NCBI RefSeq assembly: GCF_016599145.1
Contig: NZ_JAENKO010000008.1
Location: forward strand, 1-64,000
Direction: 5' to 3'
DNA length: 64,000 nucleotides
Source: Tomitella cavernea
GTDB taxonomy: Bacteria > Actinomycetota > Actinomycetes > Mycobacteriales > Mycobacteriaceae
The translations under genes and the position numbers were made by a program. This document shows positions 27,220 to 40,038 of the stretch, one piece after another; position 1 is the stretch's first letter, and each line of letters begins with the position of its first letter. The notes under the pieces were generated by a model. The model made no database searches, was not told the origin of the DNA, and saw only the letters and a list, made by a program, of their open reading frames with translations.

Positions 27220-28179
27220 ATGGCAGAGGTACTCGTCCTCGTCGAACATGCCGATGGTGCACTGAAAAAGGTCACCACCGAACTGCTCACCGCGGCGCGC
27301 GCGCTCGGTGAGCCCGCCGCCGTCGTCGCCGGGCCCGCGGGCACGACAGACGCGCTGGCCGACGCGCTCGCGGCCGCGGGCGCAGAGAAGATCTACTCCG
27401 CCGAGTCCGACACCGTCGACGGCGTACTCGTCACGGCCAAGGTCGACGTGCTCGCCGGGCTCGCCGAGTCCGCGTCCCCGGCCGCGGTGCTCATCCCGGC
27501 CAGCGTCGAGGGCAAGGAGGTCGCCGGCCGGCTGGCCGCGCGCATCGGCTCCGGCCTGCTCGGCGACGTCGTCGAGGTCAAGGGCGACGGGTCCGTCGTG
27601 CACTCGATCTTCGGCGGTGCGTTCACCGTGGATGCCAAGGCCACGGGCGACCTGCCCGTGATCACGGTCCGCCCCGGCTCGGTGGAGGTGCAGGCCCAGG
27701 CCGGCGCCGGCGCCCGCGAGGACGTCGCCGTGCCCGAGGCCGCGGAGAACGCCACCGTCATCACCAAGCGCGAGCCGGTCGTCGGCGGCGACCGTCCCGA
27801 GCTCACCGAGGCCACCATCGTCGTCTCCGGCGGACGCGGCGTGGCGTCGGCGGAGAACTTCGAGAAGGTCATCGAGCCGCTCGCGGACGCGCTGGGCGCC
27901 GCAGTGGGCGCCTCGCGCGCCGCGGTGGACTCCGGTTACTACCCGGGCCAGTTCCAGGTGGGCCAGACCGGCAAGACGGTCTCGCCGCAGCTGTACATCG
28001 CCCTGGGCATCTCCGGCGCCATCCAGCACCGTGCGGGCATGCAGACGTCCAAGACGATCGTTGCGATCAACAAGGACGAGGAGGCCCCGATCTTCGAGAT
28101 CTCCGACTACGGCATCGTCGGCGACCTGTTCAACGTCGCCCCGCAGCTCACCGAGGCGGTCAAGGCGCATAAGGGCTGA
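27220..28179 (+). CDS. fixB: Electron transfer flavoprotein alpha subunit
   Basis: 319 residues. The N-terminal half is the ETF-alpha fold ([19 protein letters not shown]). The C-terminal FAD domain has [35 protein letters not shown] and the end [34 protein letters not shown]. Together with FixA it forms the FAD-containing heterodimer. RBS AAGGAG ten bases before the ATG. A strong hairpin 16 bp after the stop ends the operon. Confidence 0.97.
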   Translation: MAEVLVLVEHADGALKKVTTELLTAARALGEPAAVVAGPAGTTDALADALAAAGAEKIYSAESDTVDGVLVTAKVDVLAGLAESASPAAVLIPASVEGKEVAGRLAARIGSGLLGDVVEVKGDGSVVHSIFGGAFTVDAKATGDLPVITVRPGSVEVQAQAGAGAREDVAVPEAAENATVITKREPVVGGDRPELTEATIVVSGGRGVASAENFEKVIEPLADALGAAVGASRAAVDSGYYPGQFQVGQTGKTVSPQLYIALGISGAIQHRAGMQTSKTIVAINKDEEAPIFEISDYGIVGDLFNVAPQLTEAVKAHKG

Positions 28180-28194
28180 CACCCGGCGCACCGT

Positions 28195-28234
28195 CCGCGG
28201 CCCCGCACCCTGGTTGCCAGGGGCGGGGCCGCGG
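28195..28234 (+). terminator. fixAB terminator hairpin
   Basis: Arms 28195-28206 and 28223-28234 (CCGCGGCCCCGC / GCGGGGCCGCGG) are perfectly complementary. The loop extends the stem with CCCTGG / CCAGGG. No U-tract follows, as is common for actinobacterial terminators. Confidence 0.8.
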
Positions 28235-28316
28235 CGTTCGTCGGGCAGGCGCGGGCCACGCGGCTACGGGCCCGCCACGACGGGTGGGGAGCGCACACGG
28301 TTATGCTGGTCGGGCA

Positions 28317-29657
28317 ATGATTCCGTCCGAACCGGCCACCGGCGGCGGGGATGGCGTGTCGCCCCCCGTCAAGCCTGCTGGCGCCGCATCCGCACGTGCC
28401 GTCTCCCCAGATGAAGACCGGTCCGCGCGCGGACCGGTCTACCTCGATCACGCCGCCACCACCCCGATGCGCCGGGCCGCCGCGGAGGCGATGGCCGAGG
28501 CGTTCGGACGGGTCGGCAACCCGGCATCGCTGCACGGTTCGGGCCGCGCGGCCCGGCGGCGCGTGGAGGAGTCCCGCGAGGCGCTCGCATCGGTCCTGGG
28601 AGCGAGGCCGTCCGAGGTGATCTTCACCGCCGGCGGCACGGAGTCGGACAACCTGGCCGTCAAGGGGATCTTCCGGGCACGGCGCGACGCGGACCCGGCG
28701 CGCCGCCGCATCCTCGTCGGCGCGGTCGAGCATCACGCGGTGCTCGACGCGGTCGAATGGCTGGCCGAGCACGAGGGCGCCGAGGTCGCCTGGCTGCCCG
28801 TGGACGCCCGGGGGCGCGTCCTGCCGCCGGTCCTGCGCGAGGCTCTCGCCTCCCATGCCGACGAGGCCGCGCTGGTCACCGTCATGTGGGCCAACAACGA
28901 GGTGGGCACCGTCAACCCGGTGCGCGAACTGGCGTCGGTGGCCGCCGGGTTCGGCGTGCCGATGCACACCGACGCCATCCAGGCGGTGGGCCACGTCCCG
29001 GTGGATTTCTCGATCCCCGGGCTGTCCGCGTTGAGCGTCGCTGCACACAAGTTCGGCGGCCCGCAGGGCACCGGCGCGCTGTTGCTGCGGCGGGACGTGC
29101 CGTGCGTCCCGCTGATGCACGGCGGCGGGCACGAGCGCGAGGTGCGCTCCGGCACAGTCGATGTCGCGGGCGTCGCCGGCATGGCCGCGGCCGCGGCGGA
29201 GGCCCGCAGTGAGCGCACCGCCGAAGCGCGCAGACTGGTCGCGCTGCGCGACGCGCTGGTGGCCGGCGCTCAGGAGAGGATCCCGGACATTCTCGTCAAC
29301 GGTGCGCGCACCGCAGAGGATCTGCCGACGATCGCCCACCTGACCTTCCCCGGCTGCGAGGGCGACTCGCTGCTGATGCTGCTCGACGCGGCCGGTATCG
29401 AGTGCTCCACCGGGTCCGCGTGCACCGCGGGCGTCCCGCAGGCCAGCCACGTGCTCATCGGCATGGGAATGGAACCGTCGACCGCCCGCGGTTCGCTGCG
29501 GTTCTCGCTCGGCCACACCTCGACTGCGGCGGACGTCGACCGACTGCTGGAAGTGCTGCCGGCGGTGGTGGAACGGGCGCGTGCGGCGGGCATGGCAGAC
29601 GGGCACCGGCGACGCGGTGCGGAGCAGTCGGGCGAACGACGAGAGAGTGTGCGATGA
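28317..29657 (+). CDS. iscS: Cysteine desulfurase (IscS/NifS-like)
   Basis: 446 residues. Class V aminotransferase fold: [23 protein letters not shown] His in [11 protein letters not shown], the Schiff-base lysine in [12 protein letters not shown], and the active-site cysteine in the loop [10 protein letters not shown]. It supplies persulfide sulfur for mnmA-dependent tRNA thiolation and Fe-S clusters. An unusual 30-residue Pro/Ala extension precedes the fold. A TATGCT box (28303-28308) ends eight bases before the ATG, so a leaderless mRNA is likely. It overlaps mnmA by ATGA; order matches Rv3025c-Rv3024c. Confidence 0.93.
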   Translation: MIPSEPATGGGDGVSPPVKPAGAASARAVSPDEDRSARGPVYLDHAATTPMRRAAAEAMAEAFGRVGNPASLHGSGRAARRRVEESREALASVLGARPSEVIFTAGGTESDNLAVKGIFRARRDADPARRRILVGAVEHHAVLDAVEWLAEHEGAEVAWLPVDARGRVLPPVLREALASHADEAALVTVMWANNEVGTVNPVRELASVAAGFGVPMHTDAIQAVGHVPVDFSIPGLSALSVAAHKFGGPQGTGALLLRRDVPCVPLMHGGGHEREVRSGTVDVAGVAGMAAAAAEARSERTAEARRLVALRDALVAGAQERIPDILVNGARTAEDLPTIAHLTFPGCEGDSLLMLLDAAGIECSTGSACTAGVPQASHVLIGMGMEPSTARGSLRFSLGHTSTAADVDRLLEVLPAVVERARAAGMADGHRRRGAEQSGERRESVR

Positions 29658-30745
29658 GGGTTCTTGCGGCGATGAGCGGCGGCGTCGACTCGGCGGTGGC
29701 AGCGGCGCGGGCGGTCGACGCCGGCCACGACGTGGTGGGCGTGCACCTGGCTCTGTCCAGCGCGCCGGGCGCGTTGCGCACCGGGTCCCGTGGGTGCTGC
29801 TCGCGGGAAGATGCGGGGGACGCGCAGCGCGCCGCGGACGTGCTGGGCATCCCGTTCTACGTGTGGGACTTCGCCGAGCGGTTCCGCGAGGACGTGATCG
29901 ATGACTTCGTCGCCGCCTACGCCGCGGGCGAGACCCCGAACCCGTGTTTGCGCTGCAACGAGAAGATCAAGTTCGCGGCGGTGGCCGAGCGCGCCTTCGC
30001 CCTGGGCTTCGACGCGGTGGCCACCGGCCACTACGCGCGCCTGAAGGGCGGGGTTCTGCGCCGGGCGGTCGACGCCGACAAGGACCAGTCCTACGTGCTC
30101 GGAGTGCTGACCGGAGCGCAGCTGGGCCGCGCGATGTTCCCGGTGGGGGACACGCCCAAGCCGCAGATCCGCGAGGAGGCGGCGAGCCGCGGCCTGGCGT
30201 TGGCGGACAAGCCCGACAGTCACGACATCTGCTTCATCCCCACCGGGGACACCCGCGCGTTCCTCGGTGCCCGGATCGGGGTGCGGCCGGGCGCGCTGGT
30301 CGACGCGGAATCGGGGGCAGAACTCGGCCGCCACGACGGCGTGCACGGATTCACGGTGGGACAGCGCAAGGGGCTCGGCCTCGAACGGCCCGCGTCCGAC
30401 GGCCGGCCGCGGTACGTCACGGGGATCGACCCGGACACCGGCACGGTGTCCGTCGGCGGGGCCGAACAGCTCGACGTGTGGTCGATCAGCGCACGCGAGC
30501 CGCGGTGGACCGGCGCCGCGCCGGAGGGGCGGTTCGAGTGCGTCGTGCAGGTCCGCGCGCACGGCGGGCTGGCGCGTGCCGAGGCCGAGGCCGACGGCGA
30601 CGCGATCCGCATCGACCTGTCGGAGCCGCTCACCGGGGTCGCCCGCGGCCAGGCCGCCGTGCTCTACCAGCCCGATCCGGCCGGCGACATCGTGCTGGGC
30701 AGCGGCACCATCAGCGCCGCGGCGCCCGCGGCGGTACATCGGTGA
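29654..30745 (+). CDS. mnmA: tRNA-specific 2-thiouridylase MnmA
   Basis: 363 residues. P-loop [15 protein letters not shown], catalytic C in [12 protein letters not shown] and second cysteine in [16 protein letters not shown], plus [15 protein letters not shown]. It makes 2-thiouridine at U34 of Lys, Glu and Gln tRNAs, using sulfur from the neighbouring desulfurase. The ATG overlaps the desulfurase stop (ATGA) and its own stop overlaps the next gene (GTGA), so three genes are translationally coupled. Confidence 0.96.
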   Translation: MRVLAAMSGGVDSAVAAARAVDAGHDVVGVHLALSSAPGALRTGSRGCCSREDAGDAQRAADVLGIPFYVWDFAERFREDVIDDFVAAYAAGETPNPCLRCNEKIKFAAVAERAFALGFDAVATGHYARLKGGVLRRAVDADKDQSYVLGVLTGAQLGRAMFPVGDTPKPQIREEAASRGLALADKPDSHDICFIPTGDTRAFLGARIGVRPGALVDAESGAELGRHDGVHGFTVGQRKGLGLERPASDGRPRYVTGIDPDTGTVSVGGAEQLDVWSISAREPRWTGAAPEGRFECVVQVRAHGGLARAEAEADGDAIRIDLSEPLTGVARGQAAVLYQPDPAGDIVLGSGTISAAAPAAVHR

Positions 30746-31875
30746 CGCTTCCAGTGACTCCGCCGGGGGCGGCGGCCACGGGTGTCGGCTCGTGGCCCGG
30801 CACCGACGAACGCGAGGCGGCCCGCACCGTCGTGGGCGAGCTGGGGGAGCTGCCGCACCTGGTGGAACTGCCGGGGCGGGGCATCGGCGCGGACATGGTC
30901 GGCCGCACGGCCGCCCTGCTGGTGGACCTGCCGGTGGACCGCTCCGTCACCGGATACCGGCTCGCCGACCGCCCGGGGTCGGTGTTGCGGACGGCGCGGG
31001 CACACCTGGCCCGCGACCTGGACGCTGCGGAGGAGGCCTGCGAGCGTGCGGGGGTGCGCGGCAGCGGAGCGCCGATCAAGCTGCAGGCCTGCGGCCCGGT
31101 CACCGCGGCCGTTGAGCTGGAACTGCGCACCGGGCGGCGGGTGCTCACCGACCGCGGCGCCGTGCGCGACCTGAGCGCGTCGCTGGCCGAAGGGCTACGT
31201 GAGCACGTGCGTACCGTGCGCCGACGTTTCGGCATGGAGCCGGTACTGCAATTGGACGAGCCGCGGCTGCCGGACGCGCTCGCCGGCGCGGTGCCGGGGC
31301 CCACGCGGTTCGACCCGGTGCGGATTCTGCCGGAGCAGGAGGCGAGCGGCCTGCTGGACGGCGTGATCGGCGCGGCCGACGGGGCGCCGGTGCTGGTGCA
31401 CTGCTGTGCTCCCGGCGTGCCACTGCGGTTGCTGCGGGGGCTGCCGGTCGCCGGGGTGTCGGTGCCGATGACGGACGTGGGGTCGGCGCAGGACTCCACA
31501 GGATCGAACTCCACAGCGCCGAACTCCACAGGATCGAACTCCACAGCGCAGGATTCTGCAGCGGCGAATCCTTCGGTGCCGGACCCTTCGGTGCTGGACG
31601 CGCTGGGGGAGTGGCTCGACTCCGGCCGGACGCTGGCGCTGGGCCTGGTGCCCGCCCGGCGCCCCGGCGGGCCGCCGCCGGACTGGCACCCGCTGGCCGT
31701 GCCCGCGGTGCGGTTGGTCGACATGCTGGGCTTCGCGCGGCGGATTCTCGCCGACCAGGTGCTGGTGACCCCCGAGTGCGGGCTGGCGGGCGCCGACCCG
31801 GACTGGGCGCGCACGGCGGTGTCGCTGGCGGGACGGATCGCCGGGGAGTTCGTCGGCGACCCGGACGCGCTGTAG
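30742..31875 (+). CDS. Methionine-synthase-like protein (Rv3015c type)
   Basis: 377 residues. [20 protein letters not shown] and [17 protein letters not shown] fit the barrel of cobalamin-independent methionine synthase C-terminal-like proteins. [14 protein letters not shown] and VTPECGLAG supply the Cys/His/Cys set that binds zinc in that family. Full MetE function is unproven because the N-terminal half of MetE is missing. Residues about 250-285 are a low-complexity insert (repeats like NSTGS) coded by a 15-bp tandem array, which lengthens the protein by about 35 residues. GTGA overlap with mnmA. Confidence 0.85.
   Translation: MTLPVTPPGAAATGVGSWPGTDEREAARTVVGELGELPHLVELPGRGIGADMVGRTAALLVDLPVDRSVTGYRLADRPGSVLRTARAHLARDLDAAEEACERAGVRGSGAPIKLQACGPVTAAVELELRTGRRVLTDRGAVRDLSASLAEGLREHVRTVRRRFGMEPVLQLDEPRLPDALAGAVPGPTRFDPVRILPEQEASGLLDGVIGAADGAPVLVHCCAPGVPLRLLRGLPVAGVSVPMTDVGSAQDSTGSNSTAPNSTGSNSTAQDSAAANPSVPDPSVLDALGEWLDSGRTLALGLVPARRPGGPPPDWHPLAVPAVRLVDMLGFARRILADQVLVTPECGLAGADPDWARTAVSLAGRIAGEFVGDPDAL
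31491..31595 (+). repeat. In-frame 15-bp tandem array inside a gene
   Basis: Seven consecutive 15-bp units from GGACTCCACAGGATC (31491-31505) to 31595. Four central copies are near-identical and later ones degenerate. Because 15 is a multiple of three, copy changes keep the reading frame of the methionine-synthase-like protein. Confidence 0.9.
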
Positions 31876-31920
31876 AGGGACGCGCTGTAGAGGGACGGGC
31901 TGTAGAGGGACGGGCTGCAG
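31865..31920. repeat. 15-bp tandem array spanning a stop codon
   Basis: Unit ACGCGCTGTAGAGGG at 31865-31879 and 31880-31894, with variant ACGGGCTGTAGAGGG at 31895-31909 and a partial fourth. The TAG stop of the methionine-synthase-like gene (31873-31875) lies in the first unit, so each copy repeats the stop. Bases 31921-31968 are ordinary spacer. Confidence 0.92.
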
Positions 31921-31968
31921 GCGGGCGGCACCCCCCGTCGGACGGAGCCGCGCGCGAACGGTCGGGGA

Positions 31969-33204
31969 TCAGTAGCGGACGACGAAGGCGCGGCTCACAC
32001 CGGCGGTCGCGGCGGCCGCGATGACGATGATGCCGTAGATGACGGTGGCGGTGGACAGCGACAGTGCCGAAACCAGCGCCCCCGCGATCACCGTCGGCAC
32101 GCCGAACGACAGGTACGCGGTGGTGTAGAGGGCGGCGAACAGCGCGCCGCGACGGTGCGGCGGCACGACGGGGGCGATCGAACCGATGACCCCCATGAAG
32201 CCGGTGCCGAAACCGGTGCCGGTGACGGCGACGGCGGCGACGTAGAGCGGAAGCCACCCGGTTTGCAGGGCGATCAGGCTCACCAGAGTGCCCGCGCCCA
32301 GAGTGCAGGCCGCGAACACCATGGCGGTGCGCGGCGGGCGGGCGTGCATGGCGAACACGGCGAGCATCCCGGTGACGGGAAGCACGGCGATGACGGCGGA
32401 CTGCGCGAGGGGGCCGTGGACGCCGAGCTGTTCGGCGGCAATGTCGGGGCCCAGCGAGAAGAACAACCCGCCCGTCGCCCAGCCGGCCACGATGATCGGG
32501 ATGCTGATGAGGAACAGGCGGCGCACGCCGTGCGGTACGGACATGCGGGGGACCAGCGACCGCCGCCACCCCGCGACGCGCGCCGAGGTCTCCGGCACCA
32601 GCCACACCGTCGCGGCCACGACGCAGTACGCGGATGCCAGGGCGCCGAACACGATCGCCTCGGCGTGCGCGGAGACCGCGAGCGCGACCCCCGCGGACAG
32701 CGCGCCGAGCGACAGGCCCACCATCGGCGCGGCCGCATTGAGCAGGGCGGCGCGCAGCGGGCGCACCGGAGGGGCGAAGTCGCTGATCGACGCGGACAGC
32801 GCCGACAATAGAAAGCCGCTGGCCAGGCCCTGCACGGCCCGGCCCGCGAACAGTCCTGTGGACGACTGCGCCGTCCACAGCAGCACCATGCCGCCGGCGA
32901 GCACCAGGAATCCCGTCGTGATCACGGGACGTCGCCCGATGTGGTCCGACAGTGAGCCGACGGTGAGCAGCGTCGCGAGCAGCGCCATCGCGTACACCGC
33001 GAAGACGAGGGTGATGCCGACAGGGGAGAGGCCGAAGCTCTCCTGCATCCGCGGGTAGAACGGCGACGGCGCGGAGGCGGCCATGAGCAGGATGGTGAGT
33101 GCGGAGCCGGAGAGCGCCAGCCCGGCCCGCCGGCGTGGCGGTGTCGTGGACGCTGCGGGCGGCGCACCGGCGGGCGGGTCGCTCCGGGCGGCGAGTGAAG
33201 TCAC
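31969..33204 (-). CDS. MFS transporter (drug-efflux-like)
   Basis: 411 residues from the GTG at 33204, with GGAGGT just upstream. Twelve membrane segments can be counted, with the MFS loop 2-3 motif GSLSDHIGRRPVI and ASAPSPFYPRMQESFG before helix 2. Substrate unknown; the type (Bcr/CflA-like or YfcJ/arabinose-efflux-like) exports small molecules. A longer frame to 33306 passes through the 18-bp tandem repeat and encodes repeated LLRTDS residues, so it is not used. Divergent from an ArsR-type regulator that probably controls it. Confidence 0.88.
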   Translation of the reverse strand: MTSLAARSDPPAGAPPAASTTPPRRRAGLALSGSALTILLMAASAPSPFYPRMQESFGLSPVGITLVFAVYAMALLATLLTVGSLSDHIGRRPVITTGFLVLAGGMVLLWTAQSSTGLFAGRAVQGLASGFLLSALSASISDFAPPVRPLRAALLNAAAPMVGLSLGALSAGVALAVSAHAEAIVFGALASAYCVVAATVWLVPETSARVAGWRRSLVPRMSVPHGVRRLFLISIPIIVAGWATGGLFFSLGPDIAAEQLGVHGPLAQSAVIAVLPVTGMLAVFAMHARPPRTAMVFAACTLGAGTLVSLIALQTGWLPLYVAAVAVTGTGFGTGFMGVIGSIAPVVPPHRRGALFAALYTTAYLSFGVPTVIAGALVSALSLSTATVIYGIIVIAAAATAGVSRAFVVRY

Positions 33205-33218
33205 GGGACCTCCGTCGT

Positions 33219-33266
33219 TTCGGAGAAGGCTGTCGGTTCGGAGAAGGCTGTCGGTTCGGAGAAGAT
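33219..33266. repeat. 18-bp tandem repeat upstream of MFS gene
   Basis: Unit TTCGGAGAAGGCTGTCGG at 33219-33236 and 33237-33254, with a partial third copy from 33255 (TTCGGAGAAG). It lies in the divergent space between the transporter start (33204) and the regulator start (33320). Confidence 0.9.
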
Positions 33267-33299
33267 CGAACCGTTTCAGCCTAACCGGCCGGACCCGTT

Positions 33300-33319
33300 G
33301 GTTCAACTATGATGGAACC
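33300..33319. promoter_or_regulatory. -10 box and operator of the ArsR-type regulator
   Basis: TATGAT at 33308-33313 is a near-consensus -10 box, seven bases before the ATG at 33320, so transcription should start at the start codon. It is flanked by GGTTC (33300-33304) and GAACC (33315-33319), an inverted repeat that would let a dimeric repressor cover the -10 box. Confidence 0.55.
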
Positions 33320-35829
<2,510 letters not shown>

Positions 35830-35875
35830 CCGCCGTCCCGCTGCCGCGAAGACGCCCACCGGCTCCCGGCGCCGG

Positions 35876-36532
35876 CTACTTGAGGACGGTGCCGATGATG
35901 CCGCTGATGTAGCCCAGCCGCGCCACCTCGGCGGGGCGGAACTGCGGACCGCCGTTGCGGCCCAGCAGCAGCACGGCCCCGCCGTCGCCGATGGGCGCGG
36001 CCGCGAGCGCGATCTCACCGGCCCGCCAGACTTCCGGCACCCAGTCCGCGTCGGTGCGGACCACCTGGGCCGTGCCCACCTGCTCCGACAGGGGGCGATC
36101 GGGCCAGGTCTCCGGGGTGCCGGGGCTCGCATACAGCGGGGCGGCGCCGGCATCTCCGCCGCCGTGATCGAGCACCGCCGCCCAGTGCACCTGGAGGGCG
36201 CGGGGCGCGGCGTCGACGAGCCGCTGGAGCCCGCGCCGCGGCGAACCCGCCACCAGCTCGATCAGCTCGAGTTCACGGTGCGTGTCGAGGTTGCCGACGA
36301 ACGGGCGGATGGCGTCGACGACGGTGTCGTCCAGCGCTTCCGCGGCGGTGATGAGCACGTCCGGCAGCGCCCCGGTCGGAAGGTTCACGACGATGTCGTC
36401 CACCGCGTAGCCGCCGCTGCGCTCGATGACGTCGAGGGACTGGATGTCCGCCCCGGCCTCGCCCAGCGCCAGGGCCAGCAGGCCCAGCGTGCCGGGGCGG
36501 TCGGGGAGCACCACGCGCAGCAGGTACGACAA
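35876..36532 (-). CDS. ACT-domain protein (Rv3013 type)
   Basis: 218 residues. The N-terminal 70 residues are an ACT domain (LRVVLPDRPGTLGLLALALG ... AGADIQSLDVIER) that usually binds an amino acid. The rest is a second regulatory or GAF-like part (AVLLLGRNGGPQFRPAEVARLGYI). The start is a rare TTG at 36532, supported by GAGGAG six bases upstream. Position between ligA and gatC matches Rv3013. Ligand and target unknown. Confidence 0.85.
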   Translation of the reverse strand: MSYLLRVVLPDRPGTLGLLALALGEAGADIQSLDVIERSGGYAVDDIVVNLPTGALPDVLITAAEALDDTVVDAIRPFVGNLDTHRELELIELVAGSPRRGLQRLVDAAPRALQVHWAAVLDHGGGDAGAAPLYASPGTPETWPDRPLSEQVGTAQVVRTDADWVPEVWRAGEIALAAAPIGDGGAVLLLGRNGGPQFRPAEVARLGYISGIIGTVLK

Positions 36533-36757
36533 AGCCGGCTCCTCAGCAGTTCACTTGCGGTGTCGGTCCATTGTCGCACCGCTGGCACGACGCGGGTCGG
36601 CGGCGAGGCCGTGCGCATCGCCGCCGCCGGCGGGCCGTAGAGTTGAGCCGAACCAGCGTCGGGCGGGATCGATGCCGGGCCCGTCAGCGGCGGGCCGCAC
36701 GGCGGCAGTCGATCCGCCGGTAGGCAGGCCGCTGCGTCGGCCGGAAAGGGGCACCGG

Positions 36758-37057
36758 GTGCCGGAGATCTCCCGCGATGAGGTCGCACACCTCGCAATGC
36801 TGTCGCGACTCGACCTGGCCGAGGGCGAGCTCGACGAGTTCGCCGGCCAGCTCGACGCCATTCTCGCCCACGTCAAGACGGTCTCCGAGGCCGACACGGC
36901 CGATGTCCCGCCGCTGTCCGAGCTCACCGGCGTGACGAACGTGGGCCGCGCCGACGTCATCGCTTCGGGCCTCACCGCCGCGGAGGCGCTTTCCGGCGCG
37001 CCGTCCGTCGAGGACGAGCGCTTTGTCGCACCGCAGATCCTGGGAGAAGAGCAGTGA
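36758..37057 (+). CDS. gatC: Asp/Glu-tRNA amidotransferase subunit C
   Basis: 99 residues. [20 protein letters not shown] and [19 protein letters not shown] are the conserved GatC helices; the end loops over the GatA-GatB interface. It stabilises the GatCAB complex that converts Glu-tRNA(Gln) to Gln-tRNA(Gln). GTG start; the stop overlaps gatA (GTGA). gatB lies 8 kb downstream after the pfkA gene. Bases 36533-36757 between ACT gene and gatC show no further feature. Confidence 0.95.
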   Translation: MPEISRDEVAHLAMLSRLDLAEGELDEFAGQLDAILAHVKTVSEADTADVPPLSELTGVTNVGRADVIASGLTAAEALSGAPSVEDERFVAPQILGEEQ

Positions 37058-38538
37058 CCGACCTGACCCGCCTGGCGGCCTCCGAACTGGCCTCGAAAAT
37101 CCACGCGCGCGAGGTCTCGTCGGTGGAGGCCACCCGTGCCCACCTCGACCGGATCGAGGCGGTCGACGGCACTGTCGGCGCATTCCTGCACGTGGCCGGC
37201 GAGCAGGCCCTCGCCGCCGCCGGGCAGGTGGACGCCGATCTGGCCGGCGGCGCCGAGCCCGCATCGCCGCTCGCCGGGGTGCCGTTGGGGCTCAAGGACA
37301 TCCTCACCACCACCGGCATGCCCACCACGTGTGCGTCGAAGATCCTCGAGGGCTGGGTGTCGCCGTACGAGTCGACGGTCGTCGGCAGGCTGCGCGCGGC
37401 CGGGATCCCGATCCTCGGCAAGACCAACATGGACGAGTTCGCCATGGGCTCGTCCACCGAGAACAGCGCCTTCGGGCCCACGCGCAATCCGTGGGGGACC
37501 GACCGCATCCCCGGCGGCTCCGGCGGCGGGTCGGCCGCCGCCCTCGCCGCGTTCGAGGCTCCACTCACCATCGGCACGGACACCGGCGGGTCGATCCGTC
37601 AGCCCGCGGCGCTCACGGCCACGGTCGGCGTCAAGCCCACCTACGGCACCGTGTCGCGCTTCGGGCTCGTCGCCGCCGCGTCGTCGCTGGACCAGGCGGG
37701 GCCCTGTGCCCGCACGGTGCTCGACGCGGCGCTGCTGCACCAGGTGATCGCCGGGCATGATCCGCGCGATTCCACCTCCATCGACACGGCGGTGCCGGCG
37801 GTGGTCGACGCCGCGCGCGCCGGCGCGCAGGGAGACCTTACGGGCGTGAAGGTCGGTGTGGTCCGCGAACTGCACTCGGACAGCTACCAACCCGGAGTCC
37901 TGAGTTCCTTCGATGCCGCGGTGGCGCAGCTCAAGGCGCTCGGCGCCGAGGTGATCGAGGTGTCCTGCCCGGCGTTCGAACACGCGCTGGCCGCGTACTA
38001 CCTGGTCATGCCCTCCGAAGTGTCCTCCAACCTCGCGCGGTTCGACGCCATGCGGTACGGACTGCGCGTGTCCGACGACGGCGCGCACAGCGCCGAGCAG
38101 GTCATGGCCGCCTCGCGTTCCGCCGGCTTCGGCCCGGAGGTCAAGCGGCGCATAATGATCGGCACCTACGCTCTGTCCGCCGGCTACTACGACGAGTACT
38201 ACGGACAGGCGCTCAAGGTGCGCGCGCTGATCGGCCGCGACTACGCGAGGGCCTTCGAGTCGGTCGACGTCCTCGTTTCGCCCACCAGCCCCGTCACGCC
38301 GTGGAAGCTGGGCGAGAAGGTCGACGACCCGCTGGCGATGTACCTCTCCGACCTGTGCACGTTGCCCACCAACCTCGCGGGCAACTGCGCCATCTCGGTG
38401 CCCTCCGGCATCTCCGCCGACGACGGGCTTCCGGTGGGCCTGCAGATCATGGCGCCGGCGCTGGCGGATGACCGGCTTTACCGTGTGGGTGCCGCCTACG
38501 AGTCCGCCCGCGGTGCCGTCGCGTACCCGGAGCTGTAG
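37054..38538 (+). CDS. gatA: Asp/Glu-tRNA amidotransferase subunit A
   Basis: 494 residues. Amidase-signature triad: K81 (LGLKDILTT), cis-Ser S156 ([18 protein letters not shown]) and nucleophile S180 ([16 protein letters not shown]). It releases ammonia from glutamine for GatB. This genome also encodes GltX and tRNA-Gln (CUG) in the window, consistent with indirect glutaminylation, since no GlnS is seen here. In M. tuberculosis pfkA comes next; here a 5.7-kb accessory block separates them. Confidence 0.97.
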   Translation: MTDLTRLAASELASKIHAREVSSVEATRAHLDRIEAVDGTVGAFLHVAGEQALAAAGQVDADLAGGAEPASPLAGVPLGLKDILTTTGMPTTCASKILEGWVSPYESTVVGRLRAAGIPILGKTNMDEFAMGSSTENSAFGPTRNPWGTDRIPGGSGGGSAAALAAFEAPLTIGTDTGGSIRQPAALTATVGVKPTYGTVSRFGLVAAASSLDQAGPCARTVLDAALLHQVIAGHDPRDSTSIDTAVPAVVDAARAGAQGDLTGVKVGVVRELHSDSYQPGVLSSFDAAVAQLKALGAEVIEVSCPAFEHALAAYYLVMPSEVSSNLARFDAMRYGLRVSDDGAHSAEQVMAASRSAGFGPEVKRRIMIGTYALSAGYYDEYYGQALKVRALIGRDYARAFESVDVLVSPTSPVTPWKLGEKVDDPLAMYLSDLCTLPTNLAGNCAISVPSGISADDGLPVGLQIMAPALADDRLYRVGAAYESARGAVAYPEL

Positions 38539-38652
38539 GCGTGTCTGCCGATCCGAGCGCCTGTTGCACGCTCCGCCGCGGGATCCGGCGCTCGGCGTGG
38601 GCATCCGGTGCTCGGGTCAGTTCGTGGGAGGACGGTTCGTGACGCGGCGCTC

Positions 38653-40038
38653 TCATGAGCACGTCGGCAACCCGCGTACCTGCCCGCCCCCGTAGACGTG
38701 GCCGGTGCCCGCCGGGCCCGACCGCGACACGACGACGTCCACGCTCCTTTGCAGGAAGCTCACTCCTGGGACCCACGGCGGAGCCGCCGCTTCCGCTGCG
38801 CCTTCCGCCGGGTGCAGCGCCAGCGCCGGGTCCCATCGGGGCACCGGGTCCGAGGCGTTCACCACCACGCTCGAGCGCCCGGGAACCGGATCGGTGAAGC
38901 GCGCCGGTGGGCCCACCCACAGTGCGCCGCACAGCATTCCGCGGGCCTGCGGGGCATCCGCGAGCGCCCGTGCGCCGGCCGCGGCGCCCATGCTCTCGCC
39001 GTAGACGTACAGCTCCGGCCGCCGGGGCGCGGGCACGCTGCTGACGCGGGCGGCGACGGCGGAGATCAGCGCGTGCGCGGCCGAGGCGGCCTCGTCGGGC
39101 GCGAAGAGGTAGGACACCCAGCTCGGCGCGCTCGAATACTGCATCCCCACCTCCGCGACGTCGCCGCCGAAGAACTCCTCGAACCCGGCCGCTGCGGTGC
39201 CGTCGATCCAACCGGAGCCCGTCGGAACCATCACCACCACGGCCCGTCTGTCCAGACCGCCGGCGCGCACCATGTCGTCGGCGGCGAGGGCGGCGCGGGC
39301 CGTCACGTCGGCGGCGGAGCCCAGCCCGGCGTAGGTGCGGATCGCCCCGGGATGCGCGGTGTCGCCGACGAACCGGCGCCCGTGGCCGCCGAGCGAGTCC
39401 CACGCGACGAGTGATCCGGGCCCGCCCGAGCGGGTGCTCATCGCGGTCGCGGCGAGGGACGAGGCGGCGGCGGGCGGTTCGTCGAGCGCCACCGCACCCG
39501 AGACGGATCCGAGAGCGGCCAACACCACCGCCAGCGCTGCGACAGCCCGTGGCCGGGCGCGGACCAGCCGCACCGCGCCGAGCGCCGTCGCACATACGGC
39601 CACGGCGACGGCGAACACGGCAGGCCGGTAGCCGCCGGACGCGGAGAGTTCCGACACCCGGTCCGACTGCGCCGACCACGCCGCCGCCGCGGTCACGGCG
39701 CCGAGGCACCCGACGGCGGTGGCGATCGCCGAGCGGGAGCGGCCCGGGGAGCCTCCCAGGCGGCGGGTCGCCCGCGCCCACAGCCACGTCATCAGCACAG
39801 TGAGCGCGACGCCGATCACCGCGAACGCGCCCACCGTCACGCCCTCGACCCACACGCTGCGCGGCATGATCCCCGGGTAGACCCCCGCCACGGCGCCCGC
39901 GGAGCCGCCGACGACGGTGCGCGTCCGCGGGGCGAGCGCGTGGGCGAGGGCGGAGACGCGCGTTCCCGCGCCGCGGGGGAGTGGACTGCGCGCAACGGCG
40001 CCCGGCGTGAGGACGTGCAGAGCCGGGGCGGCCGTCAT
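38653..40038 (-). CDS. Membrane alpha/beta-hydrolase family protein
   Basis: 461 residues. At least four hydrophobic segments in the first 190 residues (VWVEGVTVGAFAVIGVALTV; AIATAVGCLGAVTAAAAW; AVFAVAVAVCATALGAVRLV; VAALAVVLAALGSVSGAVAL), then an alpha/beta-hydrolase domain with the nucleophile elbow YVYGESMGAAAGARAL. The layout fits the PF10081-type abhydrolase family. FVGDTAHPGAIRTYAGL is likely near the oxyanion region. The ATG overlaps the stop of the phospholipase-like gene (ATGA), so the two are coupled and probably act on the same lipid-type substrate (inference). Confidence 0.82.
   Translation of the reverse strand: MTAAPALHVLTPGAVARSPLPRGAGTRVSALAHALAPRTRTVVGGSAGAVAGVYPGIMPRSVWVEGVTVGAFAVIGVALTVLMTWLWARATRRLGGSPGRSRSAIATAVGCLGAVTAAAAWSAQSDRVSELSASGGYRPAVFAVAVAVCATALGAVRLVRARPRAVAALAVVLAALGSVSGAVALDEPPAAASSLAATAMSTRSGGPGSLVAWDSLGGHGRRFVGDTAHPGAIRTYAGLGSAADVTARAALAADDMVRAGGLDRRAVVVMVPTGSGWIDGTAAAGFEEFFGGDVAEVGMQYSSAPSWVSYLFAPDEAASAAHALISAVAARVSSVPAPRRPELYVYGESMGAAAGARALADAPQARGMLCGALWVGPPARFTDPVPGRSSVVVNASDPVPRWDPALALHPAEGAAEAAAPPWVPGVSFLQRSVDVVVSRSGPAGTGHVYGGGQVRGLPTCS

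Noticed and set aside
33205-33306. N-terminal extension of the MFS transporter
   Set aside because: It would be coded by the 18-bp repeats and give tandem LLRTDS; a better RBS precedes the GTG at 33204.
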